Below, piece by piece: positions 9,630 to 19,720 of a stretch of DNA of 64,000 nucleotides. The notes under the pieces were generated by a model, which had not been told where the DNA came from, ran no database searches, and was given only the letters and a program-made list of their open reading frames with translations. Positions within the stretch are counted from its first letter, which is position 1. Every line of letters starts with the position of its first letter. The DNA lies in the NCBI GenBank assembly GCA_947184155.2, contig CAMXCT020003668.1, positions 562,501-626,500 of the forward strand, given 5' to 3'. The translations under genes were made by a program, and so were the position numbers. The DNA is from Cladocopium goreaui (Eukaryota > Sar > Dinophyceae > Suessiales > Symbiodiniaceae).

Positions 9630-10605
9630 GGCTGAAAGAATTAAACCCTTATTGAAGATCGTCCATGAATGTAGAAGTTTAACGGGGCTGGGAGAATTAA
9701 ACCCTCATTGAAGATCGTCAGTGAATGTAGAAGTTTAACGGGGCTGGGAGAATTAAACCCTCATTGAAGATCGGCCATGAATGTAGAAGTTAAACGGGGC
9801 TGGGGAGAATTAAACCCTCATTGAAGATCGTCCATGAATGTAGAAGTTTAACGGGGCTGGGGAGAATTAAACCCTCATTGAAGATCTTCAATGAATGTAG
9901 AAGTTTAACGGGGCTGGGAAGAATTAAACCCTCATTTAAGATCGTCCATGAATGTAGAAGTTTAACGGGGCTGGGAGAATTAAACCCTCATTTAAGATCG
10001 TCCATGAATGTAGAAGTTTAACGGGGCTGGGGAGAATTAAACCCTTATTGAAGATCGTCCATGAATGTAGAAGTTTAAGGGGGTGGGGAGAATTAAACCC
10101 TCATTGAAGATCCTCCATGAATGTAGAAGTTTAACGGGGCTGGGGAGAATTAAACCCTCATTGAAGATCGTCCATGAATGTAGAAGTTTAACGGGGCTGG
10201 GAGAATTAAACCCTCGTTGAAGATCGTCAGTGAATGTAGAAGTTTAACGGGGGTGGGGAGAATTAAACCCTCATTGAAGATCGTCAATGAATCTAGAAGT
10301 CTAACGGGGCTGGGGAGAATTAAAACCTCATTGAAGATCGTCCATGAATGTAGAAGTTGAACGCGGGTGGGGAGAATTAAACCCTCTTTGAAGATCGTCA
10401 ATGAATGTAGAAGTTTAACGGGGCTCGGGAGAATTAAACCCTCATTGAAGATCGTCCATGAATGTAGAAGTTTAACGGGGCTGGGAGAATTAAACCCTCA
10501 TTGAAGATCGTCCATGAATGTAGAAGTTAAACGGGGCTGGGGAGAATTAAACCCTCATTGAAGATCGTCCATGAATGTAAAGTTTAACGGGGCTGGGGAG
10601 AATCC
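9630..10605. repeat. 56-bp satellite array, first block, about 17 copies
   Basis: The unit contains AGAATTAAACCCTCATTGAA, GATCGTCCATGAATGTAGAA and GTTTAACGGGGCTGGG. Units are 55-57 bp long, varying in the final G run. The same unit occurs alone near 5184 and as a second block at 11362-11925. Confidence 0.9.
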
Positions 10606-11361
10606 GCCCGCACCGAAGGTGCTGGGGCGTGATCTTCCGGATGGCACTCGTAAAAGGTTACAGGTTTACCTGGGGGGGGGGGGGCATTTTTCGGCCAAAA
10701 CCTCCTGTTTTTGATAGGTCGTGACGCTCGCCTTCAAAAAACACTGTAAAAAACAGTACGGAAGACACCTGTTCGTGAACGTGCCCGTCCAAAATCGGCA
10801 AGCGAAAAGTGAAAAAAACCCGTGTTTTTCAACTTTTTGACCTCAATTTTTTGGTTTGCAACATCTTTTTTTGCGGTTCCGCAGGTGGCCGGGCCCGGAG
10901 GCGGATTTTTGAGTTTTTGGACCCGTTTTCGGACTGATTTTCGTCGTTTTGTGATAGCAGAAACACTGGTTTTTACAGTGTTTTTCTGTTTTCTGCATGC
11001 TTGACGGCTAGCTTCAAAACTTCCAAAAACCTCGTGAAAACATCGTAAATACCAGTGTTTTTTGACGTTGGTTAAAAAAACACTGTAAATTACAGTGTTT
11101 TTGGCCACCTGACCCTCAAAAACCATGGTATTTGCAGTGGTTTCTGCTTCTCACCGCGCAAAAACACTGTAAATAACAGCAATTTCGCCGTTTTTCATGT
11201 TTTTCGTTATTTTTTGAACTGCGTTGGTCCGCTATACATGGCCATCAAATTCTTCGCGTTTTTTTTTTCCGACAATCAGTACTTTCGGATGTTTTTGGTC
11301 TCAATGCCCCTGCTGTATGAGCCCAACGATGCGGTGCGGGCGGTTGCCGTCGCGAAGCGAC
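10606..11361. other. Non-repeated core between the two 56-bp blocks
   Basis: About 750 bp that is neither satellite nor MITE. It has a 12-base G run near 10673-10684 and several palindromic words built on AAACACTGTAAANNACAGTG (near 10738, 10960, 11078 and 11162). A minus-strand frame of 130 codons spans 10734-11126 but is rich in repeated NTV/KHW words from these palindromes, and no domain is recognised. This core and the ends are the only candidates for the original element body. Confidence 0.5.
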
Positions 11362-11925
11362 GTGAATTAAACCCTTATTTAAGATCGTCAAAGAAAGTAG
11401 AGGTTTAACGGGGCTGGGGAGAATTAAAACCTCATTGAAGATCGTCCATGAATGTAGAAGTTTAACGGGGCTGGGAGAATTAAACCCTCATTGAAGATCT
11501 TCGATGAATATAGAAGTTTAACGGGGCTGGGAGAATTAAACCCTCATTGAAGATCGTCCATGAATGTAGAAGTTTACCGGGGCTGGGAGAATTAAACCCT
11601 CATTTAAGATCTTCAATGAATGTAGAAGTTTAACGGGGCTGGGAGGAATCAAACCCTTATTGAAGATCTTCAATGAATGTAGAAGTTTAACGGGGCTGGG
11701 AGAATTAAACCCTCATTGAAGATCGTCAATGAATGTAGAAGTTTAACAGGGCTGGGAGAATTAAACCCTCATTGAAGATCTTCGATGAATGTAGAAGTTT
11801 AACGGGGCTGGGAAGAATTAAACCCTCATTGAAGATCGTCAATGAATGTAGAAGTTTAACGGGGCTGGGAGAATTAAACCCTCATTGAAGATCTTCAATG
11901 AATGTAGAAGTTTAACGGGGCGAGG
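11362..11925. repeat. 56-bp satellite array, second block, about 10 copies
   Basis: Same unit and orientation as 9630-10605, with variants such as GATCTTCAATGAA in place of GATCGTCCATGAA. Confidence 0.9.
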
Positions 11926-12105
11926 TAGTGTTCAGAGGGGGTCGCTGGCTTGATCTTCGAAGATGCAACATATACTCAAAGGGGGTGGCGGGGCTGATGT
12001 CTCAAGGTGCAATGTATTGTTCAGAGGGGGTTGGGGAGTTGATGTCTTGTGATGGTGAAGATGCAACATAGTGTTCAGAGGGGGTTCCAGGGCTACTGTC
12101 TCAGC
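11926..12105. repeat. Short repeats on GTTCAGAGGGGGT
   Basis: Three spaced copies of GTTCAGAGGGGGT, with GATGCAACATA between them, give a loose ~60-bp periodicity. This links the second 56-bp block to the 8-bp array. Confidence 0.6.
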
Positions 12106-12460
12106 TTGTCCGGTGGCTTCTCGGCTTCTCGGCTTGTCCGGTGGCTTCTCGGCTTCTCGGCTTCTCGGCTTGCCCGGCGGCTTCTCGGCTTCGCGGCTTC
12201 TCGGCTTCTCGGCTTCTCGGCTTCTCGGCTTGCCCGGCGGCTCCTCGGCTTCGCGGCTTCGCGGCTTCTCGGCTTCTCGGCTTGTCCGGTGGCTTCTCGG
12301 CTTCTCGGCTTCTTGGCTTCTCGGCTTGTGCCGGGCTTCTCGGCTTCTCGGCTTCTCGGCTTCTCGGCTTCTCGGCTTCTCGGCTTGTGTCGTACTTCGC
12401 GGCTTCTCGGCTTCTCGGCTTCTCGGCTTGTGTCGGGCTTCTCGGCTTCTCGGCTTCTGG
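12106..12460. repeat. CGGCTTCT 8-bp minisatellite
   Basis: The octamer CGGCTTCT repeats in runs broken by CTTGTCCGGTGG, CTTGCCCGGCGG and CTTGTGTCG variants. Open frames on both strands (RLLGFSAS- and REAEKPRS-like) are artefacts. Confidence 0.88.
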
Positions 12461-12471
12461 TCGCATTTCTG

Positions 12472-12493
12472 GGCCCCTTTTGCCCGTGCTTTG
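12472..12493 (-). repeat. Right terminal inverted repeat of the hAT-like element
   Basis: The plus strand ends GGGGCCCCTTTTGCCCGTGC-type sequence and TTTG; in reverse it begins CAAAGCACGGGC. It matches the left repeat at 18 of 22 positions. Confidence 0.75.
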
Positions 12494-12586
12494 TAACATA
12501 ACTATGGAAAATCACCCTTTTGAATTAGTAAATCCACTATTTCACTGGCCATTTTCAATAGCAAACTGTTTGTTTACCAGAGGGTA
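12494..12586. mobile_element. Right fragment of the MITE split by the insertion
   Basis: It starts with the duplicated TAACATAA (12494-12501), then CTATGGAAAATCACC and the standard core, and ends TTTACCAGAGGGTA. Joined to 4588-4610 with one copy of the duplication, it gives an ordinary full-length family member of about 108 bp. Confidence 0.8.
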
Positions 12587-13517
12587 ATAGCTATTGATGG
12601 CTATAACCATGACAATTCACCACCAGAAGTTGGGGCCCGTCCAGAATTACAATGGTTCGATTGGGGAAAGCAATGGTTTTATGGGGTTGCAACAAACATA
12701 AATAAATAAATAAGAAAATTAGAGAAGCACTGGATTTTGAGCAACTTCCGAGGATTTTCAGTGCTCGACTCACTTCAGAATTGTGGAGACTCACTTCAAT
12801 CATTGCTCTTATCCAGCTGATGGCAATTGTTTGGCTCAATAAAATAAGTGCTAGGCCTAAGCCATTGGATAAGTTCCCCCTGAAATTCAACAAGCCGGAT
12901 GTTTTCAGTTAGTGACTTAGTGGCAATCTCTACAGCCAAATTCAGCTGAACAGTTCTGCCGGCATAGTTAGCCCTAGAATTCCCGTATCATTCCAGCGAA
13001 AAACATCCTTGAAGGTACCATGGTACCCCCAATGGCTAGTCACCAGCCCCCACTTGATTTGATGAAATCCACGAAAAATTGTTGCTGACCATCTTTCTCC
13101 ATGAGATCTCTACTTGATATCTCAAGCTGGAGTACCAGTTGACAAAAAAATGCGACTGTCATCTGGTGGGGAACCACCCCAATTTGGAGGGTCAATTTTT
13201 TTTTGAACCATGCTCAAATGTCGCAAAAAGTAGGATTTCATGGCCCGACCTCATTCGCGAAAATAAAAAATCCTTCGAAATTCGAATCATTCACCAACCA
13301 TGACACGATTTTGCGGAGAATTCCCTCGCAACCGATGATTTTTCTAGGCCTCCGTCCGCAAATGTCGCTACTTGGGCATGCATCCCAACGGCATAGAAAC
13401 CTATGTTTTTTTTAAGGGTATTTCCCGCAGGTCATACAGCCAACCATTTGAGATTGGGAACATCCTTCCATAGGGAAATACTGTTTTGGGGATGGTTCAT
13501 GGCATTTGGTTTACCAC

Positions 13518-13622
13518 ATGGCTATGGATCAATACCTACACATACCATTTTTAGGGGAATGAACATCCATTTACCAGCTATATCCAGCTATTTTGATGTT
13601 CACCAGGGGTACAAGGTTTTGA
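13518..13622 (+). repeat. Dispersed short repeat, family 2
   Basis: It contains GGCTATGGATCAATACCTAC, ACCATTTTTAGGGGAATGAA and GATGTTCACCAGGGGTAC. Related copies are at 23594-23697 and 26345-26430, and in inverted orientation at 33492-33575. The ends are not resolved. Confidence 0.55.
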
Positions 13623-14254
13623 CACACTGCCACATGTGTGCATATGGATCTGAAAATGCTGAGGGTTTATGGAATATCAACGGAGATCATTCGATACAAC
13701 CAACGCTCAAAACTGGGATCCAAGATGTTCATGTTGAGTCATGACCCAATCAGATGTGCAGGACATTCAGATGTTCCCAAACGCCGAGTATCAATCACCT
13801 GGAACTGCGTCTCCGCCCAGTCCCCTGGATGAAGTCACTCACACCCGTGCATTGGCTGGTAACGATAGGGATATATAACGAGATTCACAAGATAACTAGG
13901 ACTCACTAGGAATGTTGGGATGTGAATCAACACGTCAACACGTAATACGCCTCGTGGTTGTTTTTCAGCCTTTGTCTGAAAATATATTGGGCATTTTGAA
14001 GCATCGTCGTCCCAAGTGCAGAAAAAATCTGGTAATAAAGTATATATATATACTGTATATTGTATGTATGCGGATATACATTCGAGTGCTGAAGTGACAA
14101 CAATTTTCTTGAATGTGGAGAAAATTTCTTGGTCACTTGGTCACAGGATCGGGTCACAGCAATCCATCAAAACACAGGGGGATTGCCTTCATCTAAAGGA
14201 TATAACAGGGGTAGCAAGACCACCCTAGACAATGCGTTAGGGTACCAATGCATT

Positions 14255-14600
14255 GTCCTGTTTTATGTCCCTATTTATTTCTCCATTCATTTCCATATCC
14301 TGGATATCCATATTTTTCACTATTTATTTCCCTAGTTATCTCCCTATTTATTTCCAATGCATTTCTCTATTTCCCTATGTGTTTCCCTAGTTTCCCCATT
14401 GTGTCCCCATTTATTTCCCTATTTGTGTCCCTATTATTTTCAAATTATTTCCCTATTTATTTCCCTATTAATTACTGTCCCTATTTATTTCCCCATTTAT
14501 TTCCCTATTTAATTATGTCCCTATTCATTTCCCTGTATAATCCTTTATTATTGTCCTATCTGTTGCCTTACTATTTTCCTATCTATGTCCATATTGTTGT
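14255..14600. repeat. CCCTATTTATTT-type minisatellite
   Basis: Imperfect repeats of TCCCTATTTATT. The same theme forms the larger block at 19022-19700. Confidence 0.8.
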
Positions 14601-15794
14601 TATTTCTCTGATATCATTCAGATGAATCTGTCTGATATTAGGGCACGCAGAAAATTTGAAATCTCATTCTTTATCAATTTCCCAATCAAAGTTGTCGTTT
14701 TGGAGTAAACCCCGTTTCCTGACAAAGCGAGATGTAAACAAGAATCAAGGGTTTTTTTTTGGCTCAGGGCTGTGATTTGGGAACTTGAATGCTGGTTGTC
14801 ACTGAATACTTGGAAGATCACCCAACGAATCGTAACTGGTTCGTCAGTGGTTTGTAACTGGGATTAGTTCGCCCATTTATAAAAATCCATGAATCGGGGA
14901 CCTACTAACCAGCTTATTAACCACTTGTTCGTGGGATAATTTCTCACAGTACTGAACCCTTTTTGACCCATTGTTCTGCCGGTCATTTCCTCCAGTTTTA
15001 GGGTCGTGGTCCACCTGGTTCGCTCATGGTTGCTGGAAAAAGATCCCACTCTCTACTGCACTCCCATTGTTAGACGTTTCGTTGAACATGTTGATTCAGT
15101 TAATACTTTAATTGTTATTCGGATTGAATACTATATGTATTTCAGTGAAAAAATAATTATTCAGTTAATATTTATGGCATTTCGGGTTCAAACTGAGCCC
15201 TCCGTCTCTCTTTCAAAATAACCATCGTTGTACGGGCCCTGTTTCCCAACCTGTGAAGCTTGAAATCCCTACCGTCATATCCATCAAATAGCCATCAATA
15301 TTATACCATCGTTATTATACCATAGTATACCATCAATATTCATAACATTTCATGCTGCACCATTAAACCCACGGTAGTTCATAGCCATCAATTTACCCAG
15401 TTATACCATAGTTATACCCATCAAAATCACCTGTCCAAGGACTGGTAGCCCCTACGGTACTACGCCTGATGCAGAGATTTCTGACCTGTCGAGTCTGTCG
15501 AGACCATCCCATCCCAGGACGAAAAACGGGCTATGATAAACTCAAATCTGTCTCTATAGCAATCAAATTAAAAAAAAAAAAAAACAGAACAGGCAGAAAT
15601 GGAGAATTAAAATTTACCTACTAAAAGTCGTGGTAAATTCAACATGTTCTATCTGCGTTGGTCTAATCTGGAGGTGTGCGACCAGATAAACCGCTTCGGC
15701 CCATGTTTCATCATGGATTGATGTGCTAAATCTTGCAGGAAAAGCTGCAAGAAGAGGCTCCTGAGTTGGTTTACAACCCCCCCTGAGTACATTA

Positions 15795-15915
15795 GTTATC
15801 ATCTGGTTACTTAACATAGCTAACTAGAAAATCACCATGCTATTAATAGGTAAACCATCTATTTCAATAGGCCATCTATACCATGGCTATGTTAGTCATA
15901 ACCAGGTTGGGTATT
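15795..15915. mobile_element. Degenerate MITE, CCCTCTGG family
   Basis: It keeps ATCTGGTTACTTAACATAGC, the AAAATCACCATGCTATTAAT core and CATGGCTATGTTAGTCATAA, but the terminal CCCTCTGG has decayed on both sides. Confidence 0.5.
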
Positions 15916-16336
15916 GCGCTAGTTCCCCTGTTGATCAAGCCTAGAAATTGGACAAATCAGCGAACTTCTCATGGTGGATTTTCAATGGTGACGTTTCAGT
16001 ACCGGATGGGTAATCAGGTAATCAATATGTTTCTGTCAATCAAATTTTGCCTGGTTTAAAAAAAAAAAAAACATCATTCATATGAAACATCCCTATTCTA
16101 TGGTCTCAAATATGTGGTTTTATCCCCAACAACAAAACATGGTTTCTGGTGGGTGCTTATTTTTTTCACGAGGGATGGGATTAATTCCCAGGAGATCCTG
16201 TGTTGGTGATAAAATTCTATCCCAGTATATTTCTATCATCATTCAATCCCACTAAATCATCATTTCATAAATTTCATATCTATAAATCCTATGAAGGGAT
16301 TAGTTGGACCATTTTTTTGAATGTGAAATAGCAGAC

Positions 16337-16434
16337 CTTCCGGGGGCCCGAAGCTTCAAGACTTCGAAAAATGGCTAGGACCGAGTAGGACGGGGGTACC
16401 CCCAACTCATCATCCGAGTCAGAGCATTTCAGTG
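16337..16434 (-). CDS. Candidate exon, possibly RluA-like
   Basis: The minus strand lies between acceptor TTTCAG|CACTG and donor GGAAG|GTCTGC and reads CSDSDDELGVPPSYSVLAIF then RSLEASGPRK. The YSVLAIF segment could match the beta-strand after the VHG motif of RluA-type pseudouridine synthases. The phase does not join directly to the exon at 16729-16865, so an exon may be missing or the boundary wrong. Confidence 0.3.
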
Positions 16435-16476
16435 CTGAAAGCTATGGTATACCACCATTTTAAGAAACCACATGTA

Positions 16477-16585
16477 TACCCTCTGGTAAACAAACAGTTT
16501 GCTATTGAAATGGCCATTGAAATAGTGAGTTTTCCCATTAATAGCATGGTGTTTTTCCATAGTTATGTTGGTTTACCAGAGGGTA
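16477..16585. mobile_element. MITE, CCCTCTGG family, complete copy
   Basis: TA-flanked ends CCCTCTGGTAAACAAACAGT and its near complement GTTGGTTTACCAGAGGG. The inner blocks are in the inverse order to the 2980 copy. Confidence 0.8.
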
Positions 16586-16728
16586 TCTTCCAAAAAAAAC
16601 TGTAGAAAACAAATCGAGACCAAACCCACCACATGTATATCTGTATATCTTCAAAAAAATCTGTAGAAAACGAAGTCGAAACCAAACTTCCAGATGAAAC
16701 CTCCAACAGATGTCACATTTCTTCGCGC

Positions 16729-16865
16729 CTGGTGGTGGCATCGGTGCGCAAGGTTCGGATGTTGGCATCCACCAAGCCCTTCGCCTGTGAGACGCGACCA
16801 TGCACCAGACACACGTAGCGCTTGGAGATCTCCGTCTTGTGGAACCTCAGCGAAAGGGACTCCGG
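16729..16865 (-). CDS. Exon resembling an RluA-family pseudouridine synthase
   Basis: After acceptor CATTCAG the minus strand reads PESLSLRFHKTEISKRYVCL then VHGRVSQAKGLVDANIRTLR and TDATT, ending at a GC donor (ACCAG|GCGCGA). K-x-Y-x-x-L-V-H-G followed by a DA-I segment matches the region just after the catalytic HRLD motif in RluA enzymes, which isomerise uridine in RNA. The catalytic exon itself was not found. GC3 is high compared with the AT-rich flanks, supporting coding use. Only one exon is seen, so a pseudogene is possible. Confidence 0.5.
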
Positions 16866-17540
16866 CTGAATGGCCCAGTTATAGGCATATAAAAAAACCG
16901 CTTTTCGAAGGGTGACACACCAAGATTTCAAAAGAAAGTGTTGGCAACAGCGCTGTGGTTTTTTTTTGGCCACTCGGCCACTCTAAACAACAAAAAAAAC
17001 GCCATATTTGATGCAGTTCAATGGATAATAATATGTGTGGTTTTTCGTGATTTCCAGATACCCTCTGGTAATCTAACATAGCTATTGAAACTTGCCATTT
17101 ATAGTGGATTTACCCAGTGAAAATGGTGATTTTCCATAGTTATGTTAGTTTACCAGAGGGTATGTCCAGTACATGGAGAGAGCCAGAATGAAACCATGGA
17201 TGTTTTTTTACACTCGGGGAGCTTCCCAAGTTGATTTCACCATCAGGTTTTTTGCGAAATGCGAACCTGGCAGGATCTAAGTACCAATGAAAACCTTCGG
17301 GACATCACGGTACAACCATACAAGCCTATCCTTACTGGTCACCAAGCTATCGGTGAGTTGGGTTAAAATATGTTTTTAATGATCCAGTCACAAGAGGTGG
17401 AACCATTCATCATCTAAGTTGGTTCCCGTTCTCCATGATCTCCATGTCAGATTGGATCATCATCCCAACTATTGGGGAAAATACGTTAAGGAAAAATTGT
17501 TCCAAACCACCAGCCAGAACATGTTGTGGCACCGGCCTTT
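16866..17540. other. Intron-like stretch with one MITE
   Basis: Contains the MITE at 17059-17162; otherwise there is no recognisable feature. Confidence 0.35.
17059..17162. mobile_element. MITE, CCCTCTGG family, complete copy
   Basis: TA-flanked ends CCCTCTGGTAATCTAACATA and TATGTTAGTTTACCAGAGGG, with core CATTTATAGTGGATTTACCC. Confidence 0.8.
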
Positions 17541-17622
17541 CTGACCTTTCGGGCAGACCCCGGGACCCCCAACTGCTGCCGCAGGTGTTTGTGGGCCTTG
17601 GCCAGATAGATAGCGCCATGAT
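17541..17622 (-). CDS. Weak exon candidate, GC-rich
   Basis: The minus strand reads AIYLAKAHKHLRQQLGVPGS in a GC-rich patch within AT-rich sequence. The splice sites are not clear. It lies upstream of the RluA-like exon on the same strand and might belong to that gene. Confidence 0.25.
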
Positions 17623-18343
17623 AGCGGAAATCTTGGAGAAAAAGATGCTACCAACTGGAAATAACAGGGCATATTGCAGAAATGATGATTATTGCCGGGA
17701 AAAAGGAAAAGGTGTAGACTCACACCTTCATGGGGCATTGTCATAGCGACTCCAACGCACTTGTGGTTTTCAAGTTGTTGTCGACTGTTGTGGTGGGTTA
17801 CCAGCCATCGGTTTAGACCCATCTTGAAAGACATGAAATCATTCGAGTTTCTTGAATTAAAAGATGAAAGCACCAACCAAATGACATAGGGGTCTTTATT
17901 GATCGACATACTCACAAACATAGCTAGCCTTTTATGCCCTTGCAAAACAGTTTCTAAACACTCTGTATGTCTCCTGTAGAAAAATGTGTTGGGTGAAATC
18001 CCGCTGTGAAAAACCGCCATGCTACCCCTTCACACTCACCTTCCAGCCAAAAAATCGTGCCAAGTTTACTGTGAAATCCCTCTGATCGTTCCATGTGTTC
18101 TTCTTTAAAAACTATATACAGTAGAGTGTCGACAAATTTAGGGCGAACTGACTAAGATTCCACGGCATTGTACTTAATCATCCCACTTAGTAAGTGGTTA
18201 ATAGCCCACAGGTTGTTAAGTCTCCATTCAGTGGGGCTGCTCCATAAACCTCATAAGTTCTAGTTCACAGACTGAGTCAAACATACCCCATTGTCCCATT
18301 GTTGGACAGAAAGACAATTCGACAATTTGGATCAAGTGGGCCA
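17623..18343. other. Unique stretch, nothing recognised
   Basis: A minus-strand frame of 183 codons covers 17469-18020. Its composition is that of AT-rich non-coding DNA, no domain is recognised, and it overlaps the better exon candidate in another frame. Confidence 0.3.
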
Positions 18344-18451
18344 TACCCTCTGGTAAACATACAAAAAACTATGGAAAAACACCATTTTTAATGGGAAAAT
18401 CCACTATAAATAGCCAGGCTTCAATAGCTATTTTGACATAACCAGAGGGTA
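18344..18451. mobile_element. MITE, CCCTCTGG family, complete copy
   Basis: TA-flanked: CCCTCTGGTAAACATACAAA at the left and TTGACATAACCAGAGGG at the right, with the usual ATCCACTATAAATAGCC core. Confidence 0.78.
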
Positions 18452-18525
18452 ATATTTCACCATAGTTGAGACGGGGCCCCATATCCCAAGTTATGGAGCT
18501 TAGAATCCCAACTGCCCCCGTGGAG

Positions 18526-18578
18526 CTGAGCCCTGAGACCGCCGGTGTGCGCGCAGCCAACAAAGGTCCACTGGTCTC
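18526..18578 (-). CDS. Candidate 53-bp exon
   Basis: The minus strand lies between CTCCAG|GAGACC and a GC donor (GGGG|GCAGTT) and reads DQWTFVGCAHTGGLRAQLHG. Another frame is also open. It stands out by GC content. Confidence 0.3.
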
Positions 18579-19021
18579 CTGGAGCTGGAGCTTTGACAAA
18601 CCAGGAGGGATTTACCTGGCACAACAAGCTGCTTAAAATCCATGGGATTATGGATTATTATATGGGTTTAATGGAGGTTTAATGGAGGTTTAATGGGATT
18701 TAATGGGGTTTAATGGGATGTAGTGAAATTTAATGATATACCCTCTGGTTATGACTAACAGTTCGCCATGGTAGAGGTATAGATGGCCCATAGAAATAGA
18801 TGGTTTGCCGTTCTTAACAATGGTGATTTTCCATGGCGAACTGTTAAATAACCAGATGGTAAATATCAGCAAAAATCTGGATTTCAGCAGAAAATGTGTA
18901 CAATTCTCAAGAAAACAGACATGTGGCCCCAACAGACATAGGAACTACGTGGAATATCCATGCGCAAATGAACCCTCAAGAAATCCACTGGGCCAGTAGG
19001 TCACTCTGGGTTGGTGGGTTG
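18579..19021. other. Spacer with TTTAATGG short repeats and one MITE
   Basis: TTTAATGGAGG/TTTAATGGGAT words repeat at 18665-18735, before the MITE at 18739-18861. Confidence 0.5.
18739..18861. mobile_element. MITE, CCCTCTGG family, TTATGACTAAC subtype
   Basis: TA-flanked, beginning CCCTCTGGTTATGACTAACA and ending GTTAAATAACCAGATGG. The inner block has ATAGATGGCCCATAGAAATA. The copy at 39207-39337 is the same subtype. Confidence 0.75.
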
Positions 19022-19720
19022 GTACCTGGCAAGACTCCTTTCTATCTCCCTTTGTTCCTCTCTATTCTCCTTCCTATTTATCTCCCGTTGTTACCTTCCT
19101 ATTAATCTCCCTATCAATCTCTCTATGTCTCTGTCTCTTTTACTCCCTGTTTATCTCTCCATGTTCCTCCCTATTTGTCTCCCTATGTTCTTCCCTATTT
19201 ATCTCCCTCTGTTCCTCCTTATTCTTCTCCTGAAAAAGCAATCTACAGTATCCATTTATATCCATATGTTCCTCCCTATTTATATCCCTATTTACCTGTC
19301 TGTTTTCGTCCCTACTTTATCTCTCCGTGATTGTCCTTATGTATCTCCTTTTTGTCCCTATTGTTTGTTCCTATTTTATCTCCCAAGTTTCCTCCCTATG
19401 ATCTTCCTGTTTTCCTTCCCATTGTTCTCCTTGTTCTCCCTGTTTACATTCCTACTAACCTTCCTATTAATCTCCATATCTATTTTCCTATTTATCTCCC
19501 TATGTGCCTTTCTATTTATCTCCCCGTTTATCGTCCTATTGTTCTCCATATGTATCTTCCAATTCATCTCCCAAATTATCTCGTGAAATTCACCCGATTC
19601 CCCTCCTAGAAACCTTCCTTTTCATCTCCCTATATCCCTATTCATCTCCCTAAATCCGATTTAAAAAGAAAGATCCCTATTCATCTCCTATGATAAATTG
19701 ATAGCTTCCATTAACATCCT
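19022..19720. repeat. CTCCCTATTTATCTC minisatellite
   Basis: Degenerate repeats of TCTCCCTATTTATC and variants, related to 14255-14600. Both-strand frames rich in Leu/Pro/Ile/Phe are translations of the array. Confidence 0.85.

Larger units (their letters stand above)
4611..12493. mobile_element. 7.9-kb hAT-like non-autonomous element filled with satellites
   Basis: The unit starts CAGTGCAGGGGCAAAGGGGG and its right end, read in reverse, starts CAAAGCACGGGCAAAAGGGG; 18 of the first 22 positions agree. It is flanked by the 8-bp duplication TAACATAA. An 8-bp duplication and ends starting CA are usual for the hAT superfamily. No transposase frame was found. The interior holds, in order, a 52-bp array, a 41-bp array, a 2.4-kb palindrome with 68-bp arrays, a GTA microsatellite, a 56-bp array split by an A/T-run spacer, and an 8-bp array. 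The host site is a MITE, so the insertion is younger than that MITE. Confidence 0.75.
12587..16336. other. AT-rich intergenic or intronic stretch
   Basis: No convincing exon is seen. Contents are a second-family short repeat (13518-13622), a CCCTATTT microsatellite (14255-14600), AATA/TACCATC-rich unique sequence (15285-15420) and a degenerate MITE (15795-15915). A minus-strand open stretch at 15690-15790 is a weak exon candidate without clear splice sites. Confidence 0.4.

Noticed and set aside
10734..11126. 130-codon minus-strand gene inside the 7.9-kb element
   Set aside because: Its residues follow repeated ACACTGTAAA palindromes and A/T runs; no transposase motif is visible.
14745..14765. 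Relic of the dinoflagellate spliced leader (TTTTGGCTCA)
   Set aside because: Only about ten bases match, next to a T run; the CCGTAGCCA part is absent. The GGCTCAAG at 58530 is likewise too short.
17469..18020. 183-codon minus-strand gene
   Set aside because: AT-rich composition, no domain, and a different frame of a GC-rich patch within it is the better candidate.
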